From NCBI RefSeq assembly GCF_025370935.1, contig NC_133477.1, forward strand, positions 2,793,563 through 2,857,562: a DNA stretch of 64,000 bases, written 5' to 3'. The stretch comes from Choristoneura fumiferana. Its lineage: Eukaryota; Arthropoda; Insecta; Lepidoptera; Tortricidae. This document shows, one piece after another, positions 47,701 to 57,990 of this stretch. The first letter of the stretch is position 1. Each line of letters begins with the position of its first letter. A program made the translations under genes and the position numbers. The notes beneath the pieces were generated by a model. That model ran no database searches. It was not told the DNA's origin and was given only the letters and a program-made list of their open reading frames with translations.

Positions 47701-50700
47701 TTTTGACTATTTTTTATTTATTTTATAAATTAAAGCTTGACAATGCATGTTATCGAGCAAAATAATATATAATCTATCTTTATATATACCTAACAGAGTT
47801 ATAAAGGTTTGAAATTCAAGATTAGACGGAGCAAGATTTACTTACTGCACAGAGAAAAGCGTTTCAGAAAGAGACAGATATAAAGTTTTTCAAAAAATCT
47901 GTATAAATTCAATTTTCAACCGAATTATTTTTTCTTTTCGCTAAACATTGTCTGTATATCTATATTTTTATAACAATTTACAGGATATGGCAAATTAAAC
48001 AGTTGTCAAAAACGTATGGCGTTTATTGGGGGTGGCCTATATATCCAGCAGTGGACTATGATTGGTAACTGATGATGATTATGATTGACTTAGCACAATA
48101 CACAAATATATTTTTTAAATAATTAAGGTATTTGAAAATAAATGCAATAAACTAATTTAAAAAAAGGACTGTTGGCGCGTCTGAATTTTTCAGTTATTTA
48201 ATTAACACCTTGTACATGCGTCCGAGTTGAAAAACTTGGATGGCGCGATGTAGTATCAGGAGTTTCTACATTAACTCACTAGATGGCTCTTGGAGTAACT
48301 ACAGTTACCTTTGGCTAGTCGCAGCGCCCGCTTGTGGTCCGTAGCCAGTTGGGGCACCACCTCGTCCAACGCCACTAGGGCGCAGGCGGCGAGCACGCCC
48401 GCTTGCCGCATACCGCCGCCCACCATTTTGCGCATGCGCCGCGCCCTTCGAACACCGCAGCCATTATAGTTCAAACATTAGAACATTGTTACAAAACTAA
48501 ATAGCGGCTTTGACAAGACATCTGTACTCCAAAATTAATTGATATACATCTTTTAGTTTTCGAGTAAAATGTCTGTGACATACGGACGGACAGACAGACG
48601 GACTTGACGAAACTATAAGGGTTCCGTTTTTGCCATTTTGGCTCCGGAACCCTAAAAAGGTAAAGCCGTTAAAACTAGGGTTTGTAAAAGGTGGAACATA
48701 CTGTTCAATGAAATGCACGGATCCAACGAGAGCGGAGCCGACAGGGCAGCTCAGACTTTTACTGAAGCAGACTGAGATGGAGTCGCAGTGCTGGACGAGT
48801 TCCTTCATTGGTAAGTTGAGGTACTCCGCAGCGTTGAAGATACGCGCCCCGTCCACGTGGATGGGGATTGAACGCTTCCTGCAAATGGCGGCTAGATCCT
48901 GCTGCCATTTCTGGGGGAGGACCTGTAACAAATATTATAAGGTTTTATTTGACGGTAGGATGTTACTTGACAGGCGAAATATCAATTAAGATTGGTTTTT
49001 GGAGTCTTTTTGTATTTCGAAAATACAAACTGAAATATAGATGCATAGAAAAACCAGAAAATTAAGACCAGCGCTGGGAAGCCTGGGAATCGAACCCAGG
49101 TCCTCGGCATTCCGTGCCACGTGCTATACCACTACACCACCACTGGACAGTGATACAGACACGAATTTCTCCTATGCACCACATATCTCAGCTTGTTTTT
49201 TTTTGTCAATTTAGCAGCGACACTAGCGACATCTACGCTGTAGCCCTCATCGAGAAACTTTCAGCACCCCATTGGAACTAACCTCTCACCCGGACAAGAG
49301 ATGTCGTTATTAAGCAATCAAATTAAGATTGGTTTTTTGGAATCTTTTTTGTTACTTAAGTTAGTAGTTTGTTAGTTTAGTAAGTGTTTCGCATACAAAA
49401 ACTGTCATTTAATCGTGATCGCAAGCGTGAGAAACATTAGGCAATACGGCCTCAGGCTCTGATGCCCAGAAAACAGGTCCTATACCACGAAGTGCAAAAT
49501 TCGAAATTCGTATCTTGCCGTCCCGCTGGCGCTTTTATATTATTTAGTACGAGAGTGAGAGGTAGTACGATACGAACTTTCGAATTTTGTAGTAGCCCCC
49601 TAATACTCTTTAAACGGCTGAAAAAAGCCTCCAAAATTGTATTGCCTGGGGGCTGCAAGCTGCAACATGATTAATCGCTATGGCTTTTAGGCGCAAGTAC
49701 AATAGGGCTTCCAATACCGGTAAAATATTCCGTATATCCGTAAATATTAGTATTAATACCGGTATTGAAAAAGCCCGGTATTTGGAAGCCCTAGGCGCAA
49801 GACACACAAAAGAGACGTGGGACGGGGGCTGCGGTCTCATCTGTCTGCTTTGGATGGCGACGTTTCTATACATATAGTATGAAAACTAATTCAAGGGGCG
49901 CCGCGACTGTGACGCGCCTTGACCCGCGTGTCTTCTGTGCGGCAAGCCTTGAGCCGAGTTTAAAGTTGCAAGAAAAATCGTGTAAGTTGCAATACATTGC
50001 GAGGCCGTAAAGCCAACGAGTTTGTAGTGGTCAATCAAGCGCCGCAATGTAATGCAAAAGTCTACTCGGCTTTAGATTTCTCTGCGGCGTACACCCACCT
50101 TCCCTCCACAAACGTTGTGGGTATTCTCAATGCAGACTAGCGAGGTGATGGGCTCGTGGATGTCGGAGCCTCGGAATTTCTTCTCCAGCTTCTCCAGGTC
50201 AAAGGTGCCGTCGGGGAGGTTCTCCATTGTGGTGACGAGGCAGCCGGCCACATGCGCCGCCCCACCTGCCAAGTTAAAGTTAAGACATTTAACATTTTGA
50301 ACGAAGTCTTTCAGGCCAATATGTTTGCGGACGCGAGAGTGCCAGACTTCGTTGCAATACTGCGTTCTAGATCTGCCTCCTTCCTAGATCTTCTGACTGA
50401 GCGGTACCAAGCATGAGATTTTGAGACTAGTGTATGACGACCTCAACGAGGGATTTAACCTTTTCCACGCCAACGACTCATATATACGCACCGCCGGTTC
50501 CATACCAACGACGTTTATATACGTCCATTACTACAATGCAAAAGCAACCTTCGTTAAATTGTGTTAAGGTTCAATTTCAGACATTGCAATGTAGAAGCCT
50601 GGCGTATGGGTGATGTATTTTGTATTTGACGTGCGTGGCGGCGAAAAGGTTAAAAGACACTGGGCTACCGTGCATCGATCCGAAAATAGGAGCATCACAT

Positions 50701-53700
50701 GACATGATGTGGATGTCGAGCTGGACCCTGTATATAGTTATACAGGGATTTTATTTTTACTGTGCTCTCTTTTATTTTACTTTTATTTTTAATTTTAATT
50801 GTACATTTACTATGTATTGGGTTATACCTGAACAAAATAAATTATTATTATTATAAAGCGTACGGCTGCATTTCAGCCAGAGATGTGCGAAGAATATGTT
50901 TTCATGAACCAATAGGAACCCTCGCTCCGCTCAGCTGTTTCCACCAGAGCGGTGCGGTGCGAGGATAGGTACCTAAATGAAGCGTTTCTATTGGCTCATA
51001 TTCTACGCAGACGGAGTCGCGGGCAACGGCTAGTTGCTAATAAATTAAGCTACCTGTTGCTCGCAACTTCGGTATGCATAGTTTAATGCGTTACTTTGCA
51101 GAGGTCCGTATCAATGAACTAAAAACAATTACTTTGCTCACCCGCGACGATAGCTACGTCTATGCAAAAAATGTGTGTTCATGCAGCTCCTCCGCCTCCA
51201 CACTGTTAGAACTCACACATATCACACAAACCCAATTATCACTACCAGCACACTTCGCTGACGCGTTTCGAACTCAATCAGAGTTCATCATCAGTGCTAC
51301 CTAGCTGTGACGGTCGCCGTGAGCGAAGTAGTTGTTTAGTAGCTTTATATGCAGATGTATGGAACGTCAAAATGACATTTACTGCGAAAAAAGGCAAGGG
51401 AAAATGCGATTCAGTTTCTTCAATAGCACATTACGTACCTTGTTCATACTTAAAGATGTGACTCTTGTCTCCAACAATAACCTCTGACCCTCTTTTACTG
51501 CAGTGGACCATTACTGAAAAATCATAAGAAGACAGCTTTTATCTCACCCCATAGTTATTTTTATTCCTTTGTTTCAAATCTTGTCTGTCCATGTGCCGAA
51601 CTTGTCTATTGTATGATAATGCAAGTACTGTTTTTAAAAATGAAATTTAAGAAAATTTTATTTTATTTAATGATTTACAAGCTTTTATTTAACCTGCAAT
51701 GTACACTTGGGAGCAAAGAAATCGAGCCACCCTAGCAAATTTTTACGCTTCCATGATAACACATATAACCTAAAAAATCATAAAAATCAACGTAAAAATT
51801 GCAAGGTTGGCTCGATTTCTTTGCCCCCAAGTATATATGTATGTATGTGGGGATCAAATCTTGCAAGCTTAATTAGACCCACTTCTAGTGTTCGGATTGA
51901 CTTGAAAGACATAATTATGTAAATCTAGTGACAATATAATAATCTAGTAGTGACATCATAGCTGGCAAGAACTGGATGAGACTGGCCGAGGATCGTGCTC
52001 AGTGGCGTGCAACTGGAGAGGCCGGTGATGATGATGATGATGATGACATCATGGTGGCCCAGCCAGGGTCGTCTCCGCAGGACAGAACTCAATGGTTAAT
52101 GAATGGCATCATCTTGTATGGTAGAAAAATGTAGATTGGATGACAGTCAACAAAAAGTGCAGTCAGCAAAAAAGCTTGTATTAAAAATGTTTTTTAACAA
52201 AAACCTTATTTTTATTGAAATCGCTAAGCTTGGTAACACTTGATACAAACAAGACTAGAATGTAGATTATTTTTTTAATTTAATAGTATCTCAAAATGTA
52301 GGCAGTTGTTAAACTTATATACATATATTAACAACTAGCTTTTGCCCGCGACTTCGTCCGCATGGAATAATAACTTTGGGAAGTATTTAATTTATTTAGG
52401 ATATCTATTCTGCCAATAATATAATAGCACATAGAAACTTCCACAGTTTACTGAATAAAATAAACTGAACTGAACTGAACTGAACATCCATACATCCATG
52501 TTCTTTGGTAAAACATAAATATTTTGCGGGTAGCCACATTTTACCAACACAAAAGGACTAATTATTATTCCTCATAGTGAACTCTTGACACCTTACGTCC
52601 TTTATTGTTAGTTAGGAGGGTAGGATTATAATTAAAACGGCATTTTTACTAAGCATTAGCTACACATATTCCGATAAACATACTTATAGTAAATTTGTTT
52701 GGAATTACTTAAGAACTTTTATCCCCATATTTATAGGTCGAAATTTTAAAAGCGCCGGAATAAATGATTTTTGGGTTCCGTAGCTCAAAAGGAAAAAATT
52801 GAACCCTTATAGGATCACTTTGCTGTCCGTACGTCCGTCTGTCTGTCAATATCCTCTATCTCGTAAACACGCGGAGTATCGGTATCGAATTGAGATAAAA
52901 CCCTAAACTCAGGTCAATAGTCCCGAAATCTGTGAAAAAATCAAACTTCTAAGTCAAGGCAATCAAAAGCTACAGTCATTAAAAAGGTGTGTCCATACAA
53001 ATTGCCTTAACAGAAAAAGTTATAGGGCACTTCCGGCTGTCCTAAAAACTTGGATTTTTTTTGCATAAAGGTAGCTCTTATATAGCACAATAAATAAGAA
53101 AAATCTGGAAATCATAATTTTTCATGTCTGACTGTCTATGTCAATAAGCCATCTATTATAACCCCACATTGCGTACATTTTGCTATGAGCTTAAAGGGCA
53201 CTGCTAACACTGCATCATTTCCTCTGCTAACATCCCCTCGCCGGTAAAAATTTCAAAACGCTTGAACAAATATCTATTTATTTCTTATAATGTCCAAATG
53301 CCAAGTTTCACAAAGAACCATCGATTTATCTTCAATAATGACGATCTTCCATATAAAGTTTCATCCGTTATTTCACCCTCTCACAGGAAGAATTTTAAAA
53401 AACGCGCGAACAAATATCTATTTATCTCTTATCACGTGCCCAAATGGCTAGTTTAATAAATATTCATCGATTTATCTTCGATAATGACGACCTTCCATAT
53501 AAACTTTCAACCCCTATTTCATCCCCTCACAGGTCGAATTTTCAAAAAAGCTCAAACAAATATCGATTTATTTCTTATTAAGGACCTAAATGTTTCATGG
53601 TTTTATCTTCGACAGCGACGAACTTCCACCATATTAACTTTCATCCCCTATTTCAACCCCTTAAAACCTTTTTTCGCAATAAAAGATAGCCTATGTTCTT

Positions 53701-55618
53701 TCCCAAGGTCTATTCTATCTCTGCACCAAATTTCATCCAAATCGGTTCAGCCGTTTAGCCGTGAAAGCGTAACAGACAGACAGACAGACAGAGTTACATT
53801 CGCATTTACAATATTAATATATGGATTAAGGCCTAAATGCCAAGTTTCATGGTTTTATCTTCGACAGCGACGAACTTCCACCGTATTAACTTTCATCCCC
53901 TATTTCAACCCCTTAAAACCTTTTTTTCGCAATAAAAGATAGCCTATGTTCTTTCCCAAGGTCTATTCTATCACTGTACCAAATTTCATCCAAATCGGTT
54001 CAGCGGTTTAGCCGTGAAAGCGTAACAGACAGACAGACAGACAGACAGAGTTACTTTCGCATTTATAATATTAGTATGGATAGATGACTAATTCAAGAAA
54101 TTTCACAGAAAGAGCATGTGAATTCTCAATATGTTTCAAGTTGCAGCTAACCAAATACTGGGTAATTATACATTTAAATATGAAGAGCAAGAGTTCTCAA
54201 ACTTTTCCATTTTGTAGCGCACTTACAGGCTTATTTCGTACGGCGTCCTGCGGACCCTGTAATTTTAGTCATTTTTAGGGTTCCGTAGTTAACTACGAAC
54301 CTTTATAGTTTCGTCATGTCTGTCCGTCTGTTTGTCCGCGGTTAAGCTCAGAGACCGTTAGTACTAGACAGCAATAATTTGGCATGAATATACATATCAG
54401 CCACGCCGACAAAGTGGTAAAATAAAAAATATATTTTAGGGTATCTCCCATACGTAAACTGGGGGTGATTTTTTTATCTCGACTAATCCTATAGGGTGGA
54501 TTATTGTTGGATCCTTTAAAACCATTGGGGGGTTACCATTAAAATCGAGCGTCAACTTTTTCTCTTGATAACAGTTATTTTTAACCCCCGACGCAAAAAG
54601 GGGCGTTATAAGTTTGACTGCTATATGCGTGCGTGTATGTCTGTCTGTGGCACCGTAGCTCTTAAAGGGAAGGACCCATTTGAATGCGGTTTTCTTTATT
54701 TGAAAACAGGTTTTCTAGCGATAGTTCTTAGACATGTTTCATCAAATCGGTTTAGCCGTTTTTAAAATATTGAACTTTGAAGTGACAAAGTCGGGGGTTT
54801 TCCCACTTTTTGTTGATTAGGTTATCATATGTCTTGTTTGTGTACAATAAAGAGTTATACATACAATACAATACTTATCATGGTGCCACAGAGCGCCACA
54901 TCGATTGATGCCACATTGCGCAGTTTGGGAATCCTTGGTGATGAGTTACATTATCTTCAATAAGTGACATATACAAAGTTTCTAGATTATTCTACGTAGA
55001 TTTTAAGGCAGAGACGTGTATGTTGTTTTGGGCACCATGCCACAGGGGCCTTTTTTAGATTTAATTTAGTAGGTATGTACTTATTAAGTTGTTAGTTTTA
55101 TTTTTAATATTATGTATTTGCACCTGTTATACATACAAAATTTAATAAATATAACCAACAAAAATTTGGAAAACCCCTGACTTTGTCACTTCTAAATTCA
55201 ATATTTCAAAAACGGCTAATCCGATTTTGATGAAACATGTCTAAGAACCATCGCTAGAAAACCATTTCCACCTATCCAAACCACCCGTTCAAGAGCTACA
55301 GTGCCACAGACAGGTCAGACATACATAGCGGTCAAACTTATAAAACCCCTCTTTTTGTGTGGGGGGTTAAAAATAAGTTTGCATCATCAACTGACTACAT
55401 GAATTAAACTTACTTGCAATCAAATTGGACATGGTGCCCGAAGGCACAAAGAGAGCAGCCGGCTTGCCCAGCATGGCAGCTATCTTACTCTCCAACGCGT
55501 TGACAGTAGGGTCCTCGCCAAACACGTCGTCGCCCAAAGCCGAGTTCACCATAGCGTGTTTCATAGCCTTAGTAGGCTTGGTGACCGTATCAGAACGCAT
55601 ATCCACGATATAAGCCAT
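44708..55618 (-). CDS. Low-specificity threonine aldolase (PLP enzyme)
   Basis: Seven minus-strand exons, all GT-AG and in frame: 55618-55414, 51513-51439, 50265-50099, 48922-48702, 48445-48309, 46593-46445, 44899-44708; 381 aa. It cleaves L-threonine/allo-threonine to glycine and acetaldehyde with pyridoxal phosphate (fold type I; EC 4.1.2.48). Motifs: DMRSDTVTKPT (6-16), GDDVFGEDPTV, VPSGTMSNL, MVHCSKRGSE, HIFKYEQGG across exons 2/3, ENTHNVCGG, HVDGAR with D173, FSKSLSCPVG with the PLP-binding K204, and GGGMRQAG. The exon 5 acceptor (tgttcgaag) has a poor pyrimidine tract, but no alternative keeps the motif intact. AATAAA occurs on the minus strand near 44,527-44,552. The introns hold SINEs, MITEs and a LINE scrap; the gene itself is undamaged. 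It starts 1.7 kb from zipper, head-to-head. Confidence 0.9.
44941..45243 (+). mobile_element. SINE-A, near-complete
   Basis: tRNA-like head gtggcctagtggtttgacct and cgtgggttcaaac, end tataggctgggatgatgata. Very close to the copy at 28,525-28,823. It lies 41 bp from the acceptor of aldolase exon 7. Confidence 0.8.
45356..45750 (+). mobile_element. SINE-B interrupted by a second retroelement tail
   Basis: The SINE-B head (gacgactgaataagctcagt) is broken at about 45,418 by a reversed element starting (aatac)n aaagactctttattgtacac and ending near 45,572. The SINE-B body then resumes (aacacgaatgtctgttctca ... gggagtaggtcatttggtgt). Confidence 0.6.
46283..46427. mobile_element. Hairpin MITE beside aldolase exon 6
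   Basis: Palindromic: ttgcaagaaaaatcgtgcaa and gcattacattgcg are mirrored by cgcaatgtaatgc and ttgcacgatttatctcgcaa. It begins 18 bp past the exon 6 splice donor. A sister copy adjoins exon 3 (49,950-50,076). Confidence 0.65.
46813..46997 (-). mobile_element. SINE-B, reversed, head truncated
   Basis: Reverse complement of the SINE-B body and B box (atcatgggacaagtg, tactaggcaacgaataagca, gaccggggatcgaacccggg); stops within the head at about 46,997. Confidence 0.65.
47225..47375. repeat. Interspersed repeat shared with 9.5 kb
   Basis: aggaagggctacgaaatagc, cgaaacatgtcgagctaaac and gtttaagacgtgagttatcc parallel 9,495-9,715. Confidence 0.4.
47405..47575 (+). pseudogene. RTE-type LINE, 3' coding fragment
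   Basis: Reads KVIDIVQKISTLKWQRAGHI and WSKRALEWRPRLGKRSVGRP, as in the RTE ends at 15,489 and 39,878, then loses similarity at about 47,575. Third independent RTE remnant in the window. Confidence 0.65.
48570..48659 (+). repeat. 'gggttccg' repeat end
   Basis: acggacggacagacagacgg ... aactataagggttccgtttt ... ctccggaaccctaaaaagg. Its right edge lies about 42 bp from the splice donor of aldolase exon 4. Confidence 0.5.
49067..49146 (-). mobile_element. tRNA-like SINE head (third family)
   Basis: On the minus strand: ggtggtgtagtggtatagca (A box region) and gacctgggttcgattcccag (B box), about 75 nt between matching ends (ccagcgctgg / ccactggac). The acceptor stem does not pair as in a real tRNA. 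A direct repeat around attaagattggtttttggag flanks the region (48,986 and 49,322). Confidence 0.45.
49481..49606. repeat. Hairpin repeat
   Basis: Left acaaaattcgaa-type arm (gcaaaattcgaaattcgtat) is mirrored by gatacgaactttcgaatttt on the right. No coding. Confidence 0.45.
49703..49792. repeat. Small MITE with ends agggcttcc
   Basis: agggcttccaataccggt and accggtattgaaaa...ggtatttggaagccct form a 90-bp hairpin. The word taggcgcaag flanks both sides (49,688-49,697; 49,792-49,801). Confidence 0.5.
49950..50076. mobile_element. Hairpin MITE beside aldolase exon 3
   Basis: gagccgagtttaaagttgca and caatacattgcgaggccgta ... cgccgcaatgtaatgcaaaa, tctactcggctttaga. Sister of 46,283-46,427 in opposite orientation; its edge is 22 bp from the exon 3 donor. 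Confidence 0.65.
50271..50416 (+). pseudogene. LINE ORF2 C-terminal scrap (low confidence)
   Basis: The open frame ends ADARVPDFVAILRSRSASFL...ERYQA*, similar in style to the C-terminal end of LINE ORF2 proteins. Downstream at 50,705-50,850 a T/A-rich tail with aacaaaataaattatta may be the matching 3' end. Confidence 0.35.
51704..51832. mobile_element. MITE with ends acttgggagcaaagaaatcg
   Basis: acttgggagcaaagaaatcg and gagccaccct are mirrored by ggttggctc and gatttctttgcccccaagt; 129 bp. It lies in aldolase intron 1, about 190 bp from exon 2. Confidence 0.6.
52334..54083 (+). repeat. 'gcttttgcccgcg' repeat with internal tandem duplications
   Basis: Starts aactagcttttgcccgcgac and ends aatattagtatggata, a common lepidopteran repeat. 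Inside, a unit of about 142-146 bp recurs three times (starts near 53,248, 53,390, 53,536), and a unit of about 250 bp recurs twice (53,581-53,827; 53,829-54,083), each ending in a (cagacaga)n tract. A 'gggttccg' fragment lies at 52,773-52,980. Frames open across the units only reflect the duplication. Confidence 0.6.
54277..54560 (-). repeat. 'gggttccg' family repeat
   Basis: tttttagggttccgtagtta ... tttcgtcatgtctgtccgtc ... aaaatcgagcgtc, reverse orientation. Confidence 0.5.
54581..54822 (+). repeat. Repeat 'taacccccgacgcaaaaa', copy 1
   Basis: taacccccgacgcaaaaagg ... ttcttagacatgtttcatca ... gaagtgacaaagtcgggggt. An inverted copy follows at 55,158-55,372. Confidence 0.55.
55158..55372 (-). 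repeat. Repeat 'taacccccgacgcaaaaa', copy 2 (inverted)
   Basis: aacccctgactttgtcactt ... atgaaacatgtctaagaacc ... tgtgtggggggttaaaaat. It ends about 42 bp from the donor of aldolase exon 1. Confidence 0.55.
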
Positions 55619-57060
55619 TTTAATACAGTACTTATTATTCCGTTAACAAAGCAAAACTAACTTGAACTCGCGCCGGCTACCCAGCTTTATACTGTCTAGC
55701 GCGGGTAACCTATAAAAAATGACCAATAGATTAGATACAAGTCATTCTTGGGTCCATGAATACAATAACAAGCATGATAATACTTCAAGGTTAGCTAGTC
55801 CACTATCGCATCAGTAAGCATAATATACCAATCATCGATGCAAAAACTGTTACGTTGTGTAACGTAGCAAGGAGTATGGGTTGAAACGATTACACACACA
55901 GTTGCAGAATTTGTTGATAGAAAAAAAGTATCGAATGATTGAATGTGATTAAGATAGATTGCATACTTACTAATTAAATATTTTCTAGAAAAATATTGAG
56001 GCCGTACACTTTTCTATTTCATAAAACTTGTTGCATTTTATTTAGTACAAAATTTTGAATTCAGTCGTATTTATTACATAGTACAGTACATTGCGACAGT
56101 GACAAGCTGACAACTGTCAATATCAGCTGATAATATATTTTTTAATTATTAGTACTCTTGGAGAAGGTAACGAGCAATGGCCATACAATATTAAGAACCT
56201 GTCATACTAATACAACATAATAGTTTATAATATAAACTGACAACTGCAAAGGATCAAAAAGCTACTAGAATTTTACCCATGAAATTGATGCCATGTTCAA
56301 TCATTTTACGTCACAAATATGATTGTGACGAAGAAGTGGCACTCATTTAATTGGCATTGTTCAAATTTTATTACTAATGTACCCTGATCCGAAAGCCATT
56401 TCGAGGGATAAGGTTATTGAACACTTTTGTCCTATTCTGATTCAAAAATACTTACCCCCTTATTCATAAAACTTAACAAGCCTATGTTAACTAACAAATG
56501 CTTTGTCCCTTTCTAACAAATACAAATGTCAAAGTGACAGATAAGGACAAACGAATTTTAGCGGCATTTTAACTAAAATAGGTTTGATTGTCGTTTATGA
56601 ATAAGGGGGTAAGTTACGAAAATGCAGCCAAAAATATGCTTGACCTTTGTTTGGTAGTAGTGCATCTCTTTCATTGATGTGAAAAATAAAGCGTTTTTTG
56701 TCTATGATGCTTTTGTTTTCTATTCGTATAGTTTATTTCATGGCAAGTTCCATAGACTACTAATCTTGTTTCATTCGACTCATTGGCTTATAAAGTATAA
56801 GAGTGACAATTCAGTTTAAAAAAGCCAATCAAAGACTGTGAATTTCAACGGTTCTATCTTAGGTTCTGTAATATAAAACAAATTTCAACGACAAAAACCA
56901 AATCGGCAAGGTTTCTGCGTTCTAAAATTGCTATTTACCTGTTAAAAAACATTTACTCAGTGATTCGCGTCTCCAACGATGTGCGGCATTAGTAAAATAA
57001 TGAAATAAGTATACGAATTAGTTTACTGTTAAGACTTAAAACGATAATCTTAAACGAACA
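55619..57060. other. Aldolase-zipper head-to-head intergenic region
   Basis: No ORF of note. A 165-bp MITE at 56,450-56,614 (ends acttacccccttattcataa / ttatgaataagggggtaagt) is the only clear element. The promoters of both genes should lie at its two edges. Confidence 0.6.
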
Positions 57061-57298
57061 AACTCAACGTTAATTCGGGCGTCGACCGGTTCATCCCTCC
57101 TACCGCAACCGTCGGCGGCTCGGCTCGCCAGTCTGTCAGTCAGTCTTCATTTTGTGTCGGCGCCTCGCGCGGTCTCGGAACGCGGGTGCATTTTAATAAG
57201 TGTTGTGAGGTGCAGTGTCGGTCGGCGCGACCGTTTAATGTGGTTTCCAGTGCCGGCGTTAGGTTATCGTAAGTCGCGACGCGGCGTGATCAGTCGCG
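57061..57298 (+). promoter_or_regulatory. zip: zipper promoter / 5' UTR
   Basis: A sharp rise in G+C against AT-rich flanks, with initiator-like TCAGTC at 57,136-57,145 and a non-coding stretch up to the ATG. It is reported as the likely first-exon start because the coding exon follows without an acceptor-like tract. TSS position is inference. Confidence 0.45.
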
Positions 57299-57643
57299 AT
57301 GGTAGACATGGACAGAAACGACCCGGAGTTGCGGTATCTGTCGGTGGATCGCAATAGTTTTAACGACCCGGCGACTCAGGCGGAATGGACGCAGAAGCGT
57401 TTGGTATGGGTGCCCCACGAGAGCCAAGGGTTCGTGGCGGCGGGGATCAAGGGAGAGCGAGGAGACGAAGTCGAGGTCGAAATCGCGGAGTCCGGGAAAC
57501 GCATGCTGGTCCAGATAGATGATATACAGAAGATGAACCCGCCCAAGTTTGATAAGGTGGAGGACATGGCGGAGCTGACCTGTCTGAACGAGGCCTCCGT
57601 GCTGCACAACATCAAGGATAGATATTATTCTGGTCTTATTTAT
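57299..57643 (+). CDS. zip: Non-muscle myosin II heavy chain (zipper), first coding exon
   Basis: 115 codons ending at a phase-0 donor (tat|GTGAGT, 57,644). The protein begins MVDMDRNDPELRYLSVDRNS, then AEWTQKRLVWVPHESQGFVA (N-terminal SH3-like subdomain) and PPKFDKVEDMAELTCLNEAS, VLHNIKDRYYSGLIY (start of the motor domain). It matches class II non-muscle myosin very closely, and better than muscle Mhc. This motor drives actomyosin contraction in cytokinesis, dorsal closure and cell shape change. A second ATG three codons in (57,308) is an alternative start. The next exon (TYSGLFCVVVNPYK in the family) is not in the remaining 6.3 kb, so the gene continues beyond the window. Confidence 0.92.
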
Positions 57644-57912
57644 GTGAGTACTCCTGAATTTCCTTAAACCAATTAGTCTTTTAATAATTTCCATACAAAC
57701 AATCCATTGTAAAGAAAGAAAATACATTTATTTACAACACAACAACAATAGTATTAAGTACAAATAGACAACACCAAGGTAAGTATTTGTCATTGCGGTC
57801 ATTCTAATGGTTTGTGATTCATTAATGATTTAGATCTTGATAAGCTATACTTTCTATTTTACGACGAGGTTCTCCGTGATATATTTGTTGAAGGTAAACC
57901 CTACAAACTAGA

Positions 57913-57990
57913 TTGGTACCTGTGGTGCAGTTGGTAGAGCACTTGGGGATTTTAGCAAGAAAATGTGGGTTCAAATCCCTCTTTACACAC
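57913..57990 (+). repeat. tRNA-like sequence, probably SINE-derived
   Basis: gtggtgcagttggtagagca resembles an A box and gtgggttcaaatccctcttt a B box at the right spacing, but the acceptor stem is not complementary. It is a degenerate tRNA or SINE head in zipper intron 1, not a confident tRNA gene. Confidence 0.35.

Noticed and set aside
53484..53942. 152-codon open frame
   Set aside because: It runs across the tandemly duplicated 'gcttttgcccgcg' repeat, and its protein repeats simply mirror the DNA repeat; no known domain.
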